A stretch of 64,000 bases of DNA from Pantoea agglomerans (lineage in GTDB: Bacteria > Pseudomonadota > Gammaproteobacteria > Enterobacterales > Enterobacteriaceae), in assembly GCF_020149765.1 (NCBI RefSeq), contig NZ_CP083809.1, forward strand, positions 3,286,001 to 3,350,000, given 5' to 3'. The translations under genes were made by a program, and so were the position numbers. Below, piece after piece: positions 9,076-18,759 of this stretch. A model generated the notes under the pieces. The model was not told the origin of the DNA and searched no databases. It saw only the letters and a list, made by a program, of their open reading frames with translations. Positions within the stretch are counted from its first letter, which is position 1; every line of letters starts with the position of its first letter.

Positions 9076-11697
9076 TCAGGCACAAAAAAAGGGCGCCGTA
9101 GCGCCCTTTTTAATCGCCGAGTTAGTTGCCGCCGAACATATCTTTAATCCAGCCGGCAACGCCGTCGCTCTCTTTCTGCTGCTGCGGCTGCTGTTGCTGC
9201 TGCATCTGCTGCTGATTTTGCTGCTGGTTCTGCTGCTCCTGCAGCTGCTGCTGGTTCTGCTGCTCCTGCAGCTGCTGCTGTTGCTGCGCTGGAACAGCTG
9301 CTGTTGCTGCTGGCAGAGCGCGTCGGGATCGAGCGCCCACACCGGCAGCGAGCGCCAGGTGCTGCTGCCGTTGCCGCAGACGAAATTGCCGGCGGAATCG
9401 ACGTTCATCATTGAGACATCTTCCGGCGGCGTCAGCACCAGCGGCATCGGTGCCTGGTTATCCAGATAGCGGCGGTAGATCTGCATCGCACCGCTGGCAC
9501 CGTACAGCTTGCTGGGCTGGTTATTGTCGCGGCCCACCCAGGTAATAGCGACCTCTTTGCCGTCAACGCCGGCGAACCAGCTGTCGATCAGGTCGTTGGT
9601 GGTGCCGGTTTTGCCCGCCAGATGCGCTTTCGGATAGCGTGCGCCCAGCGCGCGTGCCGTACCGTGATCGGCCACCTGCTGCATGGTGTAGAGCGTCAGA
9701 TAGGCGGCCTGCGCCGGCTCGACGCGCTGCGCCTGCGGGTAGCTCTGATAAAGCACGGTGCCATCTTCCGCAATCACCGAGCGCACCGCTGAGAGCGGCG
9801 CGCGGTTGCCGCCGCTGGCGATCGACTGGAACGCCTGCGCCACTTCGATCGGCGTCAGGTTAAGCGCGCCGAGCAGCATCGACGGCACCGGGTTGAGCTG
9901 ATCTTTCGGCACGCCCAGTTTGGTCCAGGTATCCACCACCGCGTCGAGCCCCAGCGTCATGCCAAGGTTGACCGTCGGCACGTTCATGGAGTTGGTCAGC
10001 GCATCCACCAGCATCACTTTGCCGCTGAAGCGACGATCGTCGTTCATCGGTTTCCAGACGGTGCCGTTCGGCTGTTTCAGCGCGATCGGCTCATCGGCGA
10101 TCCAGCTGTTGAGACGATAGGTGTTCGGCTGGCTGAGCGCGGTCAGATAGGTCGCCGGTTTCGCCAGCGAGCCGATTGAGCGTCGCGCCTGCAGCGCGCG
10201 GTTGTAGCCCGCGAACTGCGGATCGGCGCCGCCGACCATGGCGCGCACTTCGCCGCTGAAGCGGTCAACCACCACCATCGCGGTTTCCAGATCTTTCAGG
10301 CCGCGCTGTTTTTTCAGCGCCGGAATGCCGTCGAGCACCGCTTTTTCCGCCGCGTCCTGCGAGACCGGATCGAGCGTGGTGAAGATCTTCACGCCGGAGA
10401 GATCTTTTACCTTGTCGCCCAGCTTCGCCTGCAGCTCGTTACGCACCATCTGCATAAAGGCGGGCTGCGGCGTGATCACGCCGCCTTTCGGCTGTACGCC
10501 GAGCGGACGCGCCGAGAGCATGTCGTAAAGCTCCTGGTCGATCACCTTCTGCTGCTGCAGCAGGCGCAGCACCAGATTGCGTCGCTCCAGCGCCAGCTTC
10601 GGATTGCGCCACGGGTTGTAGAGCGAAGCGCCTTTCACCATGCCCACCAGCATCGCCTGCTGATCGAGGCTCAGCTCGTCAACCGGACGGCCAAAGTAGT
10701 AGAGGCTCGCCAGCGGGAAGCCGCGGATCTGGTCGTTGCCCGCCTGGCCGAGATAGACCTCGTTCAGGTAGAGCTCCAGGATGCGATCCTTGCTGTAGCG
10801 CGCGTCCATAATGACCGCCATATAGGCTTCGCGCGCTTTACGCCACAGCGAGCGCTCGTTGGTCAGGAACAGGTTTTTTACCAGCTGCTGCGTCAGCGTA
10901 CTGCCGCCCTGCACCGCTTTCCCGGCCGTGATATTGGCGAGGAAGGCGCGGCCGATCGAGTAGGGGCTGATGCCGTCATGCTCGTAGAAATGGCGGTCTT
11001 CGGTAGCGATCAGCGTGTCGACCAGCAGATCCGGGAAACCGGCGCGCGGCACGAACAGGCGCTGCTCGCCGTTGGGCGACTGCAGCATGGTGATCAGGCG
11101 CGGATCGAGACGGAAAAAGCCGAAGTCGCGGCCGGAGTCGAGGTTTTTAATCTCGCCCAGTTCGTCGCCGTCAAACACCATCTGCGCATGCACCTGGCCC
11201 TCTTTGCTGTCCGGGAAATCGAACGGACGGCGCAGCAGATCGATGGTGTTGCCTTTCACCGAGAACTCGCCGGGACGCGTGATGCGCGACACCTCGCGAT
11301 ACTGCGTGCCTTCCAGCAGCGCAATCATCTCTTTCTTGTTATAGGCCATGCCCGGTTCGAGGCTGACCATGCGGCCGTAGACGGTCGCGGGCAGCTGCCA
11401 CACTTTGCCGTCGATGCGTGCGCGGATCTCCGAGTCGAGGTAGATACCCCAGGCGGCCATAATCACCACAAACACAAGGAACAGCTTGATCAACCAGCCT
11501 AACCAGCGGCGCTTCCCGCGCGGCGGACGCTTTCCTTTACTTTTACGCGGCACAGGCGTTTTCTCCTCAACCTCATCGGCAAAATCATCATTATCAAAAT
11601 CCTCTTCATCCCTGCGGCGACCCCGGCGCGTAGCGTTACGCGGCGGCCTGGGTTGTTTTCCTTTACGCCCAATGGGTTCGCGATCGTTCCCAGACAT
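9076..11697 (-). CDS. mrcB: Penicillin-binding protein 1B, C-terminus frameshifted
   Basis: Bifunctional class A PBP that polymerises and cross-links peptidoglycan. Order: acidic/basic cytoplasmic tail, one TM segment (about residues 75-97), UB2H domain that binds LpoB, glycosyltransferase with [10 protein letters not shown], then transpeptidase with SIGSLAKP (SxxK) and KTGT. The ATG at 11697 (MSGNDREP) has GGAG at 10 bases; the ATG at 11706 is too close to it. The frame diverges from the family after DALCQQQ, in the Gln-rich tail. The expected ending, [20 protein letters not shown], lies in another frame and stops at 9122. The open frame instead gives a Ser/Arg-rich tail that ends beyond the terminator. 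The shift is equivalent to loss of one base around 9288-9312. Confidence 0.9.
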   Translation of the reverse strand: MSGNDREPIGRKGKQPRPPRNATRRGRRRDEEDFDNDDFADEVEEKTPVPRKSKGKRPPRGKRRWLGWLIKLFLVFVVIMAAWGIYLDSEIRARIDGKVWQLPATVYGRMVSLEPGMAYNKKEMIALLEGTQYREVSRITRPGEFSVKGNTIDLLRRPFDFPDSKEGQVHAQMVFDGDELGEIKNLDSGRDFGFFRLDPRLITMLQSPNGEQRLFVPRAGFPDLLVDTLIATEDRHFYEHDGISPYSIGRAFLANITAGKAVQGGSTLTQQLVKNLFLTNERSLWRKAREAYMAVIMDARYSKDRILELYLNEVYLGQAGNDQIRGFPLASLYYFGRPVDELSLDQQAMLVGMVKGASLYNPWRNPKLALERRNLVLRLLQQQKVIDQELYDMLSARPLGVQPKGGVITPQPAFMQMVRNELQAKLGDKVKDLSGVKIFTTLDPVSQDAAEKAVLDGIPALKKQRGLKDLETAMVVVDRFSGEVRAMVGGADPQFAGYNRALQARRSIGSLAKPATYLTALSQPNTYRLNSWIADEPIALKQPNGTVWKPMNDDRRFSGKVMLVDALTNSMNVPTVNLGMTLGLDAVVDTWTKLGVPKDQLNPVPSMLLGALNLTPIEVAQAFQSIASGGNRAPLSAVRSVIAEDGTVLYQSYPQAQRVEPAQAAYLTLYTMQQVADHGTARALGARYPKAHLAGKTGTTNDLIDSWFAGVDGKEVAITWVGRDNNQPSKLYGASGAMQIYRRYLDNQAPMPLVLTPPEDVSMMNVDSAGNFVCGNGSSTWRSLPVWALDPDALCQQQQQLFQRSNSSSCRSSRTSSSCRSSRTSSKISSRCSSNSSRSSRKRATALPAGLKICSAATNSAIKKGATAPFFCA
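9084..9111 (-). terminator. Intrinsic terminator of mrcB
   Basis: A 6-bp GC stem (GGGCGC / GCGCCC, CGTA loop) extended by A/T runs on both sides. Read leftward it ends in seven T residues. It lies 3' of the conserved mrcB stop codon at 9122-9124, but 5' of the stop of the frame that is actually open (9076). Confidence 0.85.
9122..9300 (-). other. Displaced native C-terminal tail of mrcB
   Basis: Read in the frame one base off the main mrcB frame, this stretch encodes a Gln/Asn-rich linker and the conserved PBP1b ending [13 protein letters not shown] followed by TAA. This is how E. coli MrcB ends, so the sequence is the true tail displaced by an upstream one-base change. Its preservation suggests a very recent mutation, a sequencing error, or a frameshift that is corrected in expression. 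Confidence 0.75.
9224..9277. repeat. Tandem 27-base repeat, two perfect copies, in mrcB
   Basis: Two identical adjacent 27-base units (9224-9250 and 9251-9277), rich in CTG/CAG, encode the repeated glutamine block of the PBP1b tail in its native frame. Such repeats change length readily by slippage and may be the source of variation in this tail. Confidence 0.85.
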
Positions 11698-11794
11698 TGG
11701 TTTCATTCTCCAGGTATTACGTTAGCAGCGCCGCTACTCTAGCGACTTTTACCTTTTCCGTATGGTGCAACCCTCTGAAATCGATCCAGCCGGC

Positions 11795-14239
11795 TCAACC
11801 TTGCGGGGAATATTTTTTCGTGCGTCTTGTCGGCAGCGCGCTGGCCGGATCGTCGGGCCAGGGATGGCGGGGATAGCGCCCTTTCATCTCTTTCTGCACT
11901 TCCGGATAAGCGCCGCGCCAGAAGGCGGCCAGGTCGCGGGTGATCTGCAGCGGACGCTGCGCGGGCGACAACAGCTCCAGCACCAGCGGCACGCGCCCTT
12001 CCGCCACGGCGGGATTGCTCGCCTCGCCGAACATCTCCTGAATGCGCACCGCCAGCACGGGCGGCTTATCGATATGGTAGCAAACAGGCAGTCGGCTTCC
12101 GGTTGGCACAGTGTAATGAGTTGGCAGCGCACTATCCAGCCGCTGGCGTTGCGACCATGTCAGCAAATGTAATAGCGCACTGACAAGGTTGACCGCCTGT
12201 AGCGATTTGAGATCGCGCACCGCGCCCATCTCCGGCAGCAGCCAGCGGTCGAGCGTCGCCAGCAGCGATTCGTCGTCCACGGCGGGCCAGTTCTCTTCCG
12301 GCAGCCACTGCGCCGCGCACTGCAGCCGCACGCGCAGCTGCTGCGCCGCCTCGCTCCAGCCCAGCACCCCCAGCCCCTTTTGCGCCACCCAGCGCAGCAT
12401 CGCCGCGTGCAGCACCTCAGGTTCCGGACGCGCCATCGGCTGCGCCTTCAGCACCAGCGCGCCAATCTGCTCGCGACGCAGCGCGCGCAGCGTGCCCTTC
12501 TCTTCGTCCCACTCGACTTCGGCGCGCACCTCTACCAGCGCCGGCCGCGCCTGGCGCAGCGCGTCGATATCGACCGGCAGCGCCAGCAGCATACGCGCGT
12601 CCGGCGTCGCGCTGCCCTGCAGCAGGGCGGGCGCGATCAGCCATTCGTAGCGGTTCAGCCCCTCCTGTGCGTCAAGCATCGCCCCCAGGCCGTTGGCGAG
12701 CTGGTAGCGGCCGCCGCTGTCGCGCCGCCGCGCCAGCCGATCGCCGAAGCCCGCCGCCAGCAGCGCGGGAAAGCGATCTTCATCGACGCGCCCACCGCTG
12801 ACGCCGAGCCGCGTCTGCCACTGCTTTGCGCGCCGCAGCCACTGCGGCTGCGGGCGATGCAGCGCGTCGCGCAGATCGGGCGAGCCGCTGCGCGGCGGAT
12901 CCTCCAGAATCGCCACCAGCAGCGCGGCGCTGGCAGCGGCGTCGGGCGCCTGTCCGGCGGCGCAGAGCACGGCGCTGAGGCGCGGATCGCCGCCGAGCTG
13001 CGCCATGCGTCGTCCCGTCGCGCTCAGCTTGCCGCTTTCGTCCAGCGCGCCGAGTCGGGTCAGCAGCTCGCGCGCCGCGCGCAGGTGTTTTTCTGGCGGC
13101 GCATCGAGCCAGGTAAGCTGCTCCGGCTGCTGGCAGCCCCACTGCAGCAGCTCGATCCAGAGCGCGGCGAGATCGCTGTGCATGATTTCCGCCTCGCTCT
13201 GGGCGGCAGCGCGCGCCGCCTGCTCTTCGGGGATCAGATGCAGGCAGATGCCGGGCATCAGACGACCGGCGCGGCCGGCACGCTGCGTCATCGACGCCTG
13301 GCTGATGCGCTGGGTCAGCAGCCGGGTGACGCCGCTGCGCGCGTCGAACTGCGCGGCGCGCTCCAGCGCGCTGTCCACCACCAGGCGAATGCCTTCAATG
13401 GTCAGGCTGGTTTCGGCGATATTGGTGGCAAGCACCACTTTGCGGCGGCCGGGCGGCGCGGGCAGAATGGCGCGGCGCTGCGTCGCCAGCGGCAGGGCGC
13501 CATAGAGCGGCGTCAGATCGACATCCTCCGCCACGCGCGACTCCAGCTCGCGTTTCACCCGCTCAATCTCCGCCACGCCGGGCAGAAACAGCAGCAGCGA
13601 GCCGCTCTCTTCGCGCAGCAGCTGCGCCGTTTCGCGCGCCACCGCCTCTTCAAAGCGCAGCGTGGTGCTAAGCGAGGCGAAGCGGCGCGTCACGGGATAG
13701 CTGCGTCCTTCGGAGACGATTAGCGGCGCGTCGGGCAGCAGCGCCGAGAGGCGCGCGTTGTCCAGCGTCGCCGACATCAGCAGAATTTTCAGATCGTCGC
13801 GCAGCCCTTGCTGGACGTCGAGCAGCAGCGCCAGCGCCAGATCGGCCTGCAGGCTGCGCTCGTGGAATTCATCGAGGATCACCAGCGACACGCCGCTCAG
13901 CTCGGGGTCGTGCTGCAGCATGCGCGTCAAAATGCCCTCCGTCACCACCTCCAGCCGGGTAGCTGGCCCGACGCAGTTCTCGCCGCGCATACGGTAGCCA
14001 ACGGTGGCGCCGGGTTGTTCGCCGAGCTGCTCCGCCAGCCGCTGCGCCACGTTGCGCGCCGCCAGCCGCCGCGGCTCCAGCATAATAATGCGCCCCGTCA
14101 GGTTCGCCTTCTGCAGCAGCTGCAGCGGCAGCCAGGTTGATTTGCCCGCGCCGGTCGGGGCCGCCAGCAGAATTTGCGGCGCGACGTCGAGCGCCTGAAG
14201 CAGGTCGGGCAGCACGGCGCTGACCGGTAAATCACTCAC
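11795..14239 (-). CDS. hrpB: ATP-dependent helicase HrpB
   Basis: DEAH-box RNA helicase family protein of 814 residues (E. coli 809); its cellular role is poorly defined. Visible motifs: Walker A APTGAGKST (27-35), LDEFHERS (DEFH), SATLD, and QRAGRAGR (motif VI), followed by the HA2 and HrpB C-terminal domains ending PTRRTKKYS plus a short extension. I place the start at a GTG (14239) because it reproduces the family N-terminus and has GGGAG seven bases upstream. A much longer open frame upstream would overlap divergent thpR and is rejected. Confidence 0.93.
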   Translation of the reverse strand: MSDLPVSAVLPDLLQALDVAPQILLAAPTGAGKSTWLPLQLLQKANLTGRIIMLEPRRLAARNVAQRLAEQLGEQPGATVGYRMRGENCVGPATRLEVVTEGILTRMLQHDPELSGVSLVILDEFHERSLQADLALALLLDVQQGLRDDLKILLMSATLDNARLSALLPDAPLIVSEGRSYPVTRRFASLSTTLRFEEAVARETAQLLREESGSLLLFLPGVAEIERVKRELESRVAEDVDLTPLYGALPLATQRRAILPAPPGRRKVVLATNIAETSLTIEGIRLVVDSALERAAQFDARSGVTRLLTQRISQASMTQRAGRAGRLMPGICLHLIPEEQAARAAAQSEAEIMHSDLAALWIELLQWGCQQPEQLTWLDAPPEKHLRAARELLTRLGALDESGKLSATGRRMAQLGGDPRLSAVLCAAGQAPDAAASAALLVAILEDPPRSGSPDLRDALHRPQPQWLRRAKQWQTRLGVSGGRVDEDRFPALLAAGFGDRLARRRDSGGRYQLANGLGAMLDAQEGLNRYEWLIAPALLQGSATPDARMLLALPVDIDALRQARPALVEVRAEVEWDEEKGTLRALRREQIGALVLKAQPMARPEPEVLHAAMLRWVAQKGLGVLGWSEAAQQLRVRLQCAAQWLPEENWPAVDDESLLATLDRWLLPEMGAVRDLKSLQAVNLVSALLHLLTWSQRQRLDSALPTHYTVPTGSRLPVCYHIDKPPVLAVRIQEMFGEASNPAVAEGRVPLVLELLSPAQRPLQITRDLAAFWRGAYPEVQKEMKGRYPRHPWPDDPASALPTRRTKKYSPQG

Positions 14240-14314
14240 GGCAAACTCCCGTTCAGCCTGTGTTAAGATGGCGCGCATTGTAGCACTCATCCGCGAGGAT
14301 TGCCGGAGACCGCC

Positions 14315-14839
14315 ATGGAGACGCAACGCCTGTTTTTCGGCATCGGGCTGCCTGATGCGCTGCAGCAGCAGCTGGTGCGCTGGCGCGCCGATCGCTTTGC
14401 CGACGACGCCGGCCGCCCCATCGCGGCGGCCAATCTGCACCTGACGCTCGCCTTTCTCGGCGAGGTCAAAAACGAGACCGCGCTGAAGCTGCAACAGCTG
14501 GCGGCGCGCATTCAGCAGCCCGGCTTCGATCTCGACCTCGACGACGCCGGCCACTGGCCGCGTCCGGGCGTGGTATGGATCGGCTGCCAGCGGCCGCCGC
14601 GCGGCCTGCTGCAGCTCGCCGCTCTGCTGCGCGCCCAGGTCGCGCGCCACGGCTGCGCCCAGAGCGCGCAGCCGTTTCATCCGCACGTTACGCTGCTGCG
14701 CGACGCCGCCCCGCGCATCGCGCTGCCGCCGCGCGACTTTCACTGGCGCTTTCGCGTCGACCATTTTTCGCTGTTTTCCTCGCACTACGCGCGGGGCCGC
14801 ACGCGCTATCAGGCGCTGGCGAGCTGGCCGCTGAGCTGA
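14315..14839 (+). CDS. thpR: RNA 2',3'-cyclic phosphodiesterase ThpR
   Basis: 2H-phosphoesterase family enzyme, able to open 2',3'-cyclic phosphates and historically described as a 2'-5' RNA ligase. It has 174 residues. Both catalytic HxT motifs are present: HLTL at 42-45 and HVTL at 124-127. The ATG at 14315 has GGAG at six bases; an ATG at 14300 lacks one. It is divergent from hrpB (75-base gap) and is followed by sfsA after 12 bases, so thpR and sfsA are probably co-transcribed. Confidence 0.94.
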   Translation: METQRLFFGIGLPDALQQQLVRWRADRFADDAGRPIAAANLHLTLAFLGEVKNETALKLQQLAARIQQPGFDLDLDDAGHWPRPGVVWIGCQRPPRGLLQLAALLRAQVARHGCAQSAQPFHPHVTLLRDAAPRIALPPRDFHWRFRVDHFSLFSSHYARGRTRYQALASWPLS

Positions 14840-14851
14840 TTCTGGAGCGCT

Positions 14852-15556
14852 ATGCTGTTTTCACCGCCGTTAAAGCCCGCCCGACTGATTACCCGCTATA
14901 AGCGTTTTCTCGCCGACGTGGTGACGCCGGAAGGGGAAACCCTGACGATTCACTGCGCCAACACCGGCGCCATGACCGGCTGTGCCACGCCGGGAGACAG
15001 AGTGTGGTACTCCACCTCCGACAGCCTGACGCGCAAATACCCGCACAGCTGGGAGCTGACCGAAACGCAGCAGGGCCACTGGATCTGCGTTAATACGCTG
15101 CGCGCCAACCAGCTGGTAAAAGAGGCGCTGCTCGCCGCAGCGCTACCGGAATTAGCGGGATACGAACGCTGCCAGGCTGAAGTAAAGTACGGCGCGGAAA
15201 AGAGCCGAATCGACTTTCTGCTTCAGGCAGGCGGCAGGCGCAACTGCTATATTGAAGTCAAGTCCGTGACCCTTTTACATCAAGGAAAAGGCTATTTTCC
15301 GGATGCGGTGACGGTTCGAGGCCAGAAGCATCTGCGCGAGCTAAGCGCCGTCGCGGCTGCCGGCCATCGGGCTGTTTTGTTGTTTGCGGTTCTGCACTCG
15401 GGGATTGAGGACGTCTCCCCCGCGCGTCACATCGATGCACGTTACGCAGACCAACTGGTCCAGGCGCAGCAGGATGGCGTAGAGATTTTGGCATATCGCG
15501 CGGATTTATCACCGGCAGGCCTGTTTCTGAAAAAACCGGTTTCCGTAACCTTGTAA
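14852..15556 (+). CDS. sfsA: Sugar fermentation stimulation protein SfsA
   Basis: A conserved DNA-binding/nuclease-fold protein of 234 residues, named for a maltose-metabolism phenotype in E. coli; its exact function is not settled. Family features include the N-terminal OB-like part ([15 protein letters not shown]), and the PD-(D/E)XK-like core with KSRIDFLL and YIEVKSVTL. It lies just after thpR and upstream of dksA, as in E. coli. Confidence 0.95.
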   Translation: MLFSPPLKPARLITRYKRFLADVVTPEGETLTIHCANTGAMTGCATPGDRVWYSTSDSLTRKYPHSWELTETQQGHWICVNTLRANQLVKEALLAAALPELAGYERCQAEVKYGAEKSRIDFLLQAGGRRNCYIEVKSVTLLHQGKGYFPDAVTVRGQKHLRELSAVAAAGHRAVLLFAVLHSGIEDVSPARHIDARYADQLVQAQQDGVEILAYRADLSPAGLFLKKPVSVTL

Positions 15557-15626
15557 TATCTTTTGCAAATTATTGTGGTATGAAGGGTTAACGCGAGGCG
15601 CCAAATACGCTGTTCCTCACAGGCTT

Positions 15627-15662
15627 GTCAAGGTGCGTTCATCAATAATTGCCAACCTTGAC
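15627..15662. repeat. Inverted repeat upstream of dksA
   Basis: Perfect 8-bp arms GTCAAGGT and ACCTTGAC, separated by 20 bases, lie in the 286-base sfsA-dksA gap about 180 bases before dksA. There is no T-run, so an operator or RNA hairpin is more likely than a terminator. The rest of the gap holds no gene that I can support. Confidence 0.4.
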
Positions 15663-15842
15663 TGCTTCTGTTATTTATAGCGGCCTGTTTTTCCCCGTAG
15701 GGGGATCGATGTACCCATTTGCGGCAACGCGGCGACACCCGCCAGGCAAAATGTAGATCACTGACTACACTCATCCGCCTGACGCCTAATCGCTGGCGCT
15801 GAACCACAAAAGGTATAGTGCGTGTTATCCAGGAGAAACAAC

Positions 15843-16298
15843 ATGCAAGAAGGGCAAAACCGTAAAACATCGTCCCTGAGTATTCTCGCCATCGCTGGGG
15901 TGGAGCCATACCAGGAGAAGCCGGGCGAAGAGTATATGAACGAAGCCCAGCTGCAACATTTTCGCAAGATTCTGGAAGCCTGGCGCAATCAGCTGCGTGA
16001 TGAAGTTGACCGTACCGTCTCGCATATGCAGGACGAAGCGGCGAACTTCCCGGATCCGGTTGACCGTGCTGCGCAGGAAGAGGAATTCAGCCTTGAACTG
16101 CGCAACCGCGACCGCGAGCGTAAGCTGATCAAGAAGATCGAAAAGACGCTGAAGAAAGTTGAAGATGACGACTTCGGCTACTGCGAATCCTGCGGCGTGG
16201 AGATCGGCATTCGCCGTCTGGAAGCGCGTCCGACCGCCGATCTTTGTATCGACTGCAAGACGCTGGCAGAAATCCGCGAAAAACAGATGGCTGGCTAA
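15843..16298 (+). CDS. dksA: RNA polymerase-binding transcription factor DksA
   Basis: Binds the RNA polymerase secondary channel and, with ppGpp, mediates the stringent response. It has 151 residues, nearly identical to E. coli. A coiled-coil hairpin (about 33-108) carries the tip acidic residues in the [11 protein letters not shown] region. The C-terminal zinc finger has CESC and CIDC pairs. The start follows AGGAG; an in-frame ATG seven codons upstream lies before the ribosome site and is rejected. Confidence 0.98.
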   Translation: MQEGQNRKTSSLSILAIAGVEPYQEKPGEEYMNEAQLQHFRKILEAWRNQLRDEVDRTVSHMQDEAANFPDPVDRAAQEEEFSLELRNRDRERKLIKKIEKTLKKVEDDDFGYCESCGVEIGIRRLEARPTADLCIDCKTLAEIREKQMAG

Positions 16299-16311
16299 CG
16301 CCAAGCCTGAC

Positions 16312-16361
16312 TCACCGCACTGCGGAAAAGCACGCTGCTGTGCCGCTGTGCGGTGAATTTT
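16312..16361 (+). terminator. Hairpin terminator between dksA and gluQ
   Basis: Arms at 16312-16325 and 16343-16356 pair at 13 of 14 positions (TCACCGCAC... / ...GTGCGGTGA) and are followed by ATTTT. The hairpin ends eight bases before the tail of the gluQ leader, and the gluQ start codon is only about 12 bases downstream. A terminator in this interval is known to limit gluQ expression in relatives. Confidence 0.75.
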
Positions 16362-16368
16362 AAAGCCT

Positions 16369-17298
16369 GTGTCTACGCATCCCTGCATCGGGCGCTTCGC
16401 CCCCTCGCCTTCTGGCGACCTCCATTTCGGCTCGCTGATTGCTGCCCTGGGTAGCTATCTGAACGCGCGCGCGCAAAACGGCCGCTGGCTGGTGCGCATT
16501 GAAGATATCGATCCGCCGCGCGAAGTCCCCGGCGCCGCCACCCGTATTCTGCAACAGCTGGAGCACTACGGCCTGCACTGGGACGGCGAGGTGCTGTGGC
16601 AGTCGCAGCGTCATGACGCCTATCGCGAGGCGCTGGCCTGGCTGCAGGCGCATCGCCAGAGCTATTACTGCACCTGTACCCGTCGCCGCATCCAGCAGAT
16701 CGGCGGGTTCTATGACGGTCACTGCCGCGATCGCCAGCTGGGGCCGGAAAATGCTGCGCTGCGCCTGCGCCAGCACGCGCCGGTTTTCAGCTTCGAGGAT
16801 CGGCTGCACGGCCGCTTATCGGTGGATGCGCGCCTGGCGCAGGAAGATTTTATTATTCATCGTCGCGACGGCCTGTTTGCCTACAACCTTGCGGTGGTGG
16901 TCGACGACCATTTTCAGGGCGTGACGGAGATTGTGCGCGGCGCGGATTTGATTGAGCCGACGGTGCGGCAGATTGCGCTCTATCAGCAGTTCGGCTGGCC
17001 GGTGCCTGACTATCTGCATTTGCCGCTGGCGCTCAACCTGGACGGCAACAAACTGTCGAAGCAGAATCATGCGCCTTCCCTGCCCGCAGGGGATCCGCGA
17101 CCGCTGCTGGTGCAGGCGCTGCGCTTTCTGGGGCAGCCCGTTTCGGCAGGCTGGCGGGATGAAACGCAGGAGAAACTGCTGGAAAGCGCCCTCTCGCAGT
17201 GGAATATCGCTTTGATACCCCGGGAGAACGCCCCGAAACCGGCTGAGCCGACAACACCATTCCTAAATGATTCGCAACAGGCTATGATTAGCCGCTGA
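16369..17298 (+). CDS. gluQ: Glutamyl-Q tRNA(Asp) synthetase
   Basis: A truncated GluRS-like enzyme that attaches glutamate to the queuosine in the anticodon of tRNA(Asp) (also called gluQRS/yadB). It has 309 residues. It carries the HIGH-like HFGS (19-22), the zinc site Cys101, Cys103, Tyr115, Cys119, and the KMSKS-like KLSKQ (228-232). It has no anticodon-binding domain. Initiation appears to be at a GTG (16369) with a poor ribosome site directly after a strong hairpin, so expression may be low and dependent on read-through from dksA. Confidence 0.94.
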   Translation: MSTHPCIGRFAPSPSGDLHFGSLIAALGSYLNARAQNGRWLVRIEDIDPPREVPGAATRILQQLEHYGLHWDGEVLWQSQRHDAYREALAWLQAHRQSYYCTCTRRRIQQIGGFYDGHCRDRQLGPENAALRLRQHAPVFSFEDRLHGRLSVDARLAQEDFIIHRRDGLFAYNLAVVVDDHFQGVTEIVRGADLIEPTVRQIALYQQFGWPVPDYLHLPLALNLDGNKLSKQNHAPSLPAGDPRPLLVQALRFLGQPVSAGWRDETQEKLLESALSQWNIALIPRENAPKPAEPTTPFLNDSQQAMISR

Positions 17299-17337
17299 TT
17301 TTATTTACACCACTTTACGTCGCTGTCGAGGTGTCCC

Positions 17338-18759
17338 ATTTTTACCCGAGTTGCTAATTTTTGCCGGAAAGTCCTCATGCGTGATGAGGAGGCGCCTGTC
17401 GAGGTTGAAACTGAGCGTCATCAGATGACCATTATCCCTCGTGAGAGCCATAACATCTCGCGCAAAGACATTAGCGAAAATGCCCTCAAGGTCCTCTATC
17501 GCCTGAACAAAGCAGGCTACGAATCCTATCTGGTGGGCGGTGGCGTTCGCGACCTGCTGCTGGGTAAAAAGCCCAAGGACTTCGATATCACCACCAACGC
17601 CACGCCAGAGCAGATGCGCAAGCTGTTCCGCAACTGCCGTCTGGTCGGGCGTCGCTTCCGTCTGGCGCACGTCATGTTCGGCCCTGAAGTGATCGAAGTC
17701 GCGACCTTCCGCGGCCATCATCAGACCGAAGAGGATGTTGAAGAGGATCGCAATCAGTCGCAGCGCGCCCAGAGCGGCATGCTGCTGCGCGACAACATCT
17801 TTGGCAGCATCGAGGATGATGCGCAGCGCCGCGATCTGACGATCAACAGCCTCTACTATAACGTCGCCGACTTTACGGTACGCGACTACGTCGGCGGCCT
17901 GCAGGATCTGCAGCAGGGTATTATCCGCCTGATTGGCGATCCCGAGACGCGCTACCGCGAAGATCCGGTGCGTATGCTGCGCGTGGTGCGCTTCGCCGCC
18001 AAGCTGGATATGACCATTGCGGCGGAAACCGCCGAGCCGATCCCGCGTCTCGCCACGCTGCTGCGCGATATTCCGCCGGCGCGCCTGTTTGAAGAGTCGC
18101 TGAAGCTGCTGCAGGCGGGCTACGGCTACAGCACCTATGTTAAGCTGCGCGAGTTCCAGCTGTTCCAGCCGCTGTTCCCTACCATCACGCGCAACTTCAC
18201 CGAAGATGGCGACAGCTATATGGAGCGGATGGTGGCGCAGGTGCTGAAAAACACCGATAACCGCATCCATAACGATATGCGCGTCAACCCGGCTTTCCTG
18301 TTCGCGGCGATGTTCTGGTATCCGCAGCTTGAGGCGGCGCAGCGCATCGCCCAGGAGAGCGGCCTGACCTATTTCGACGCCTTTGCGATGGCGATGAACG
18401 ATACGCTGGATGAAGCCTGCCGCGCGCTGGCTATCCCGAAACGCATCACCACGCTGATCCGCGATATCTGGCAGCTGCAGCTGCGCATGTCGCGCCGCCA
18501 CGGCAAACGCGCCTGGAAGCTGATGGAGCATCCAAAATTCCGCGCCGCCTACGATCTGCTGGCGCTGCGCGCCGAGGTGGAGAATAACCCGGAACTAATC
18601 CGCCTCAGCCACTGGTGGGGCGAATTCCAGGCCGCCGCGCCGACGCAGCAGAAAACCATGCTCAATACGCTGGGCGACGACCCGGCGCCGCGCCGCAAAA
18701 CGCGCCGTCCGCGCCGCCGTCCGGCTGCGCCGCGTCGCGACGGTCAGAGCGCCTCGTGA
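17338..18759 (+). CDS. pcnB: Poly(A) polymerase I, AUU start
   Basis: Adds poly(A) tails to RNA 3' ends and promotes decay; also controls ColE1-type plasmid copy number. It has 473 residues. The nucleotidyltransferase signature [10 protein letters not shown] is at 67-76 with the catalytic DFD at 81-83; an arginine-rich tail ([11 protein letters not shown]) closes the protein. The N-terminus homologous to E. coli ([12 protein letters not shown]) can only be read from an ATT codon at 17338, with GAGGT six bases upstream. E. coli pcnB is known to use AUU as a limiting start. The first ATG (17377) would remove 13 conserved residues. The stop overlaps the folK start. Confidence 0.93.
   Translation: MFTRVANFCRKVLMRDEEAPVEVETERHQMTIIPRESHNISRKDISENALKVLYRLNKAGYESYLVGGGVRDLLLGKKPKDFDITTNATPEQMRKLFRNCRLVGRRFRLAHVMFGPEVIEVATFRGHHQTEEDVEEDRNQSQRAQSGMLLRDNIFGSIEDDAQRRDLTINSLYYNVADFTVRDYVGGLQDLQQGIIRLIGDPETRYREDPVRMLRVVRFAAKLDMTIAAETAEPIPRLATLLRDIPPARLFEESLKLLQAGYGYSTYVKLREFQLFQPLFPTITRNFTEDGDSYMERMVAQVLKNTDNRIHNDMRVNPAFLFAAMFWYPQLEAAQRIAQESGLTYFDAFAMAMNDTLDEACRALAIPKRITTLIRDIWQLQLRMSRRHGKRAWKLMEHPKFRAAYDLLALRAEVENNPELIRLSHWWGEFQAAAPTQQKTMLNTLGDDPAPRRKTRRPRRRPAAPRRDGQSAS

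Noticed and set aside
9122..9340. Independent glutamine-rich small gene at the end of mrcB
   Set aside because: Its C-terminus is the conserved PBP1b ending, so it is the displaced mrcB tail and not a separate gene.
11795..14785. Long N-terminal extension of hrpB
   Set aside because: The extra 180 codons overlap divergent thpR and lack homology to the family; a GTG with a good ribosome site gives the normal N-terminus.
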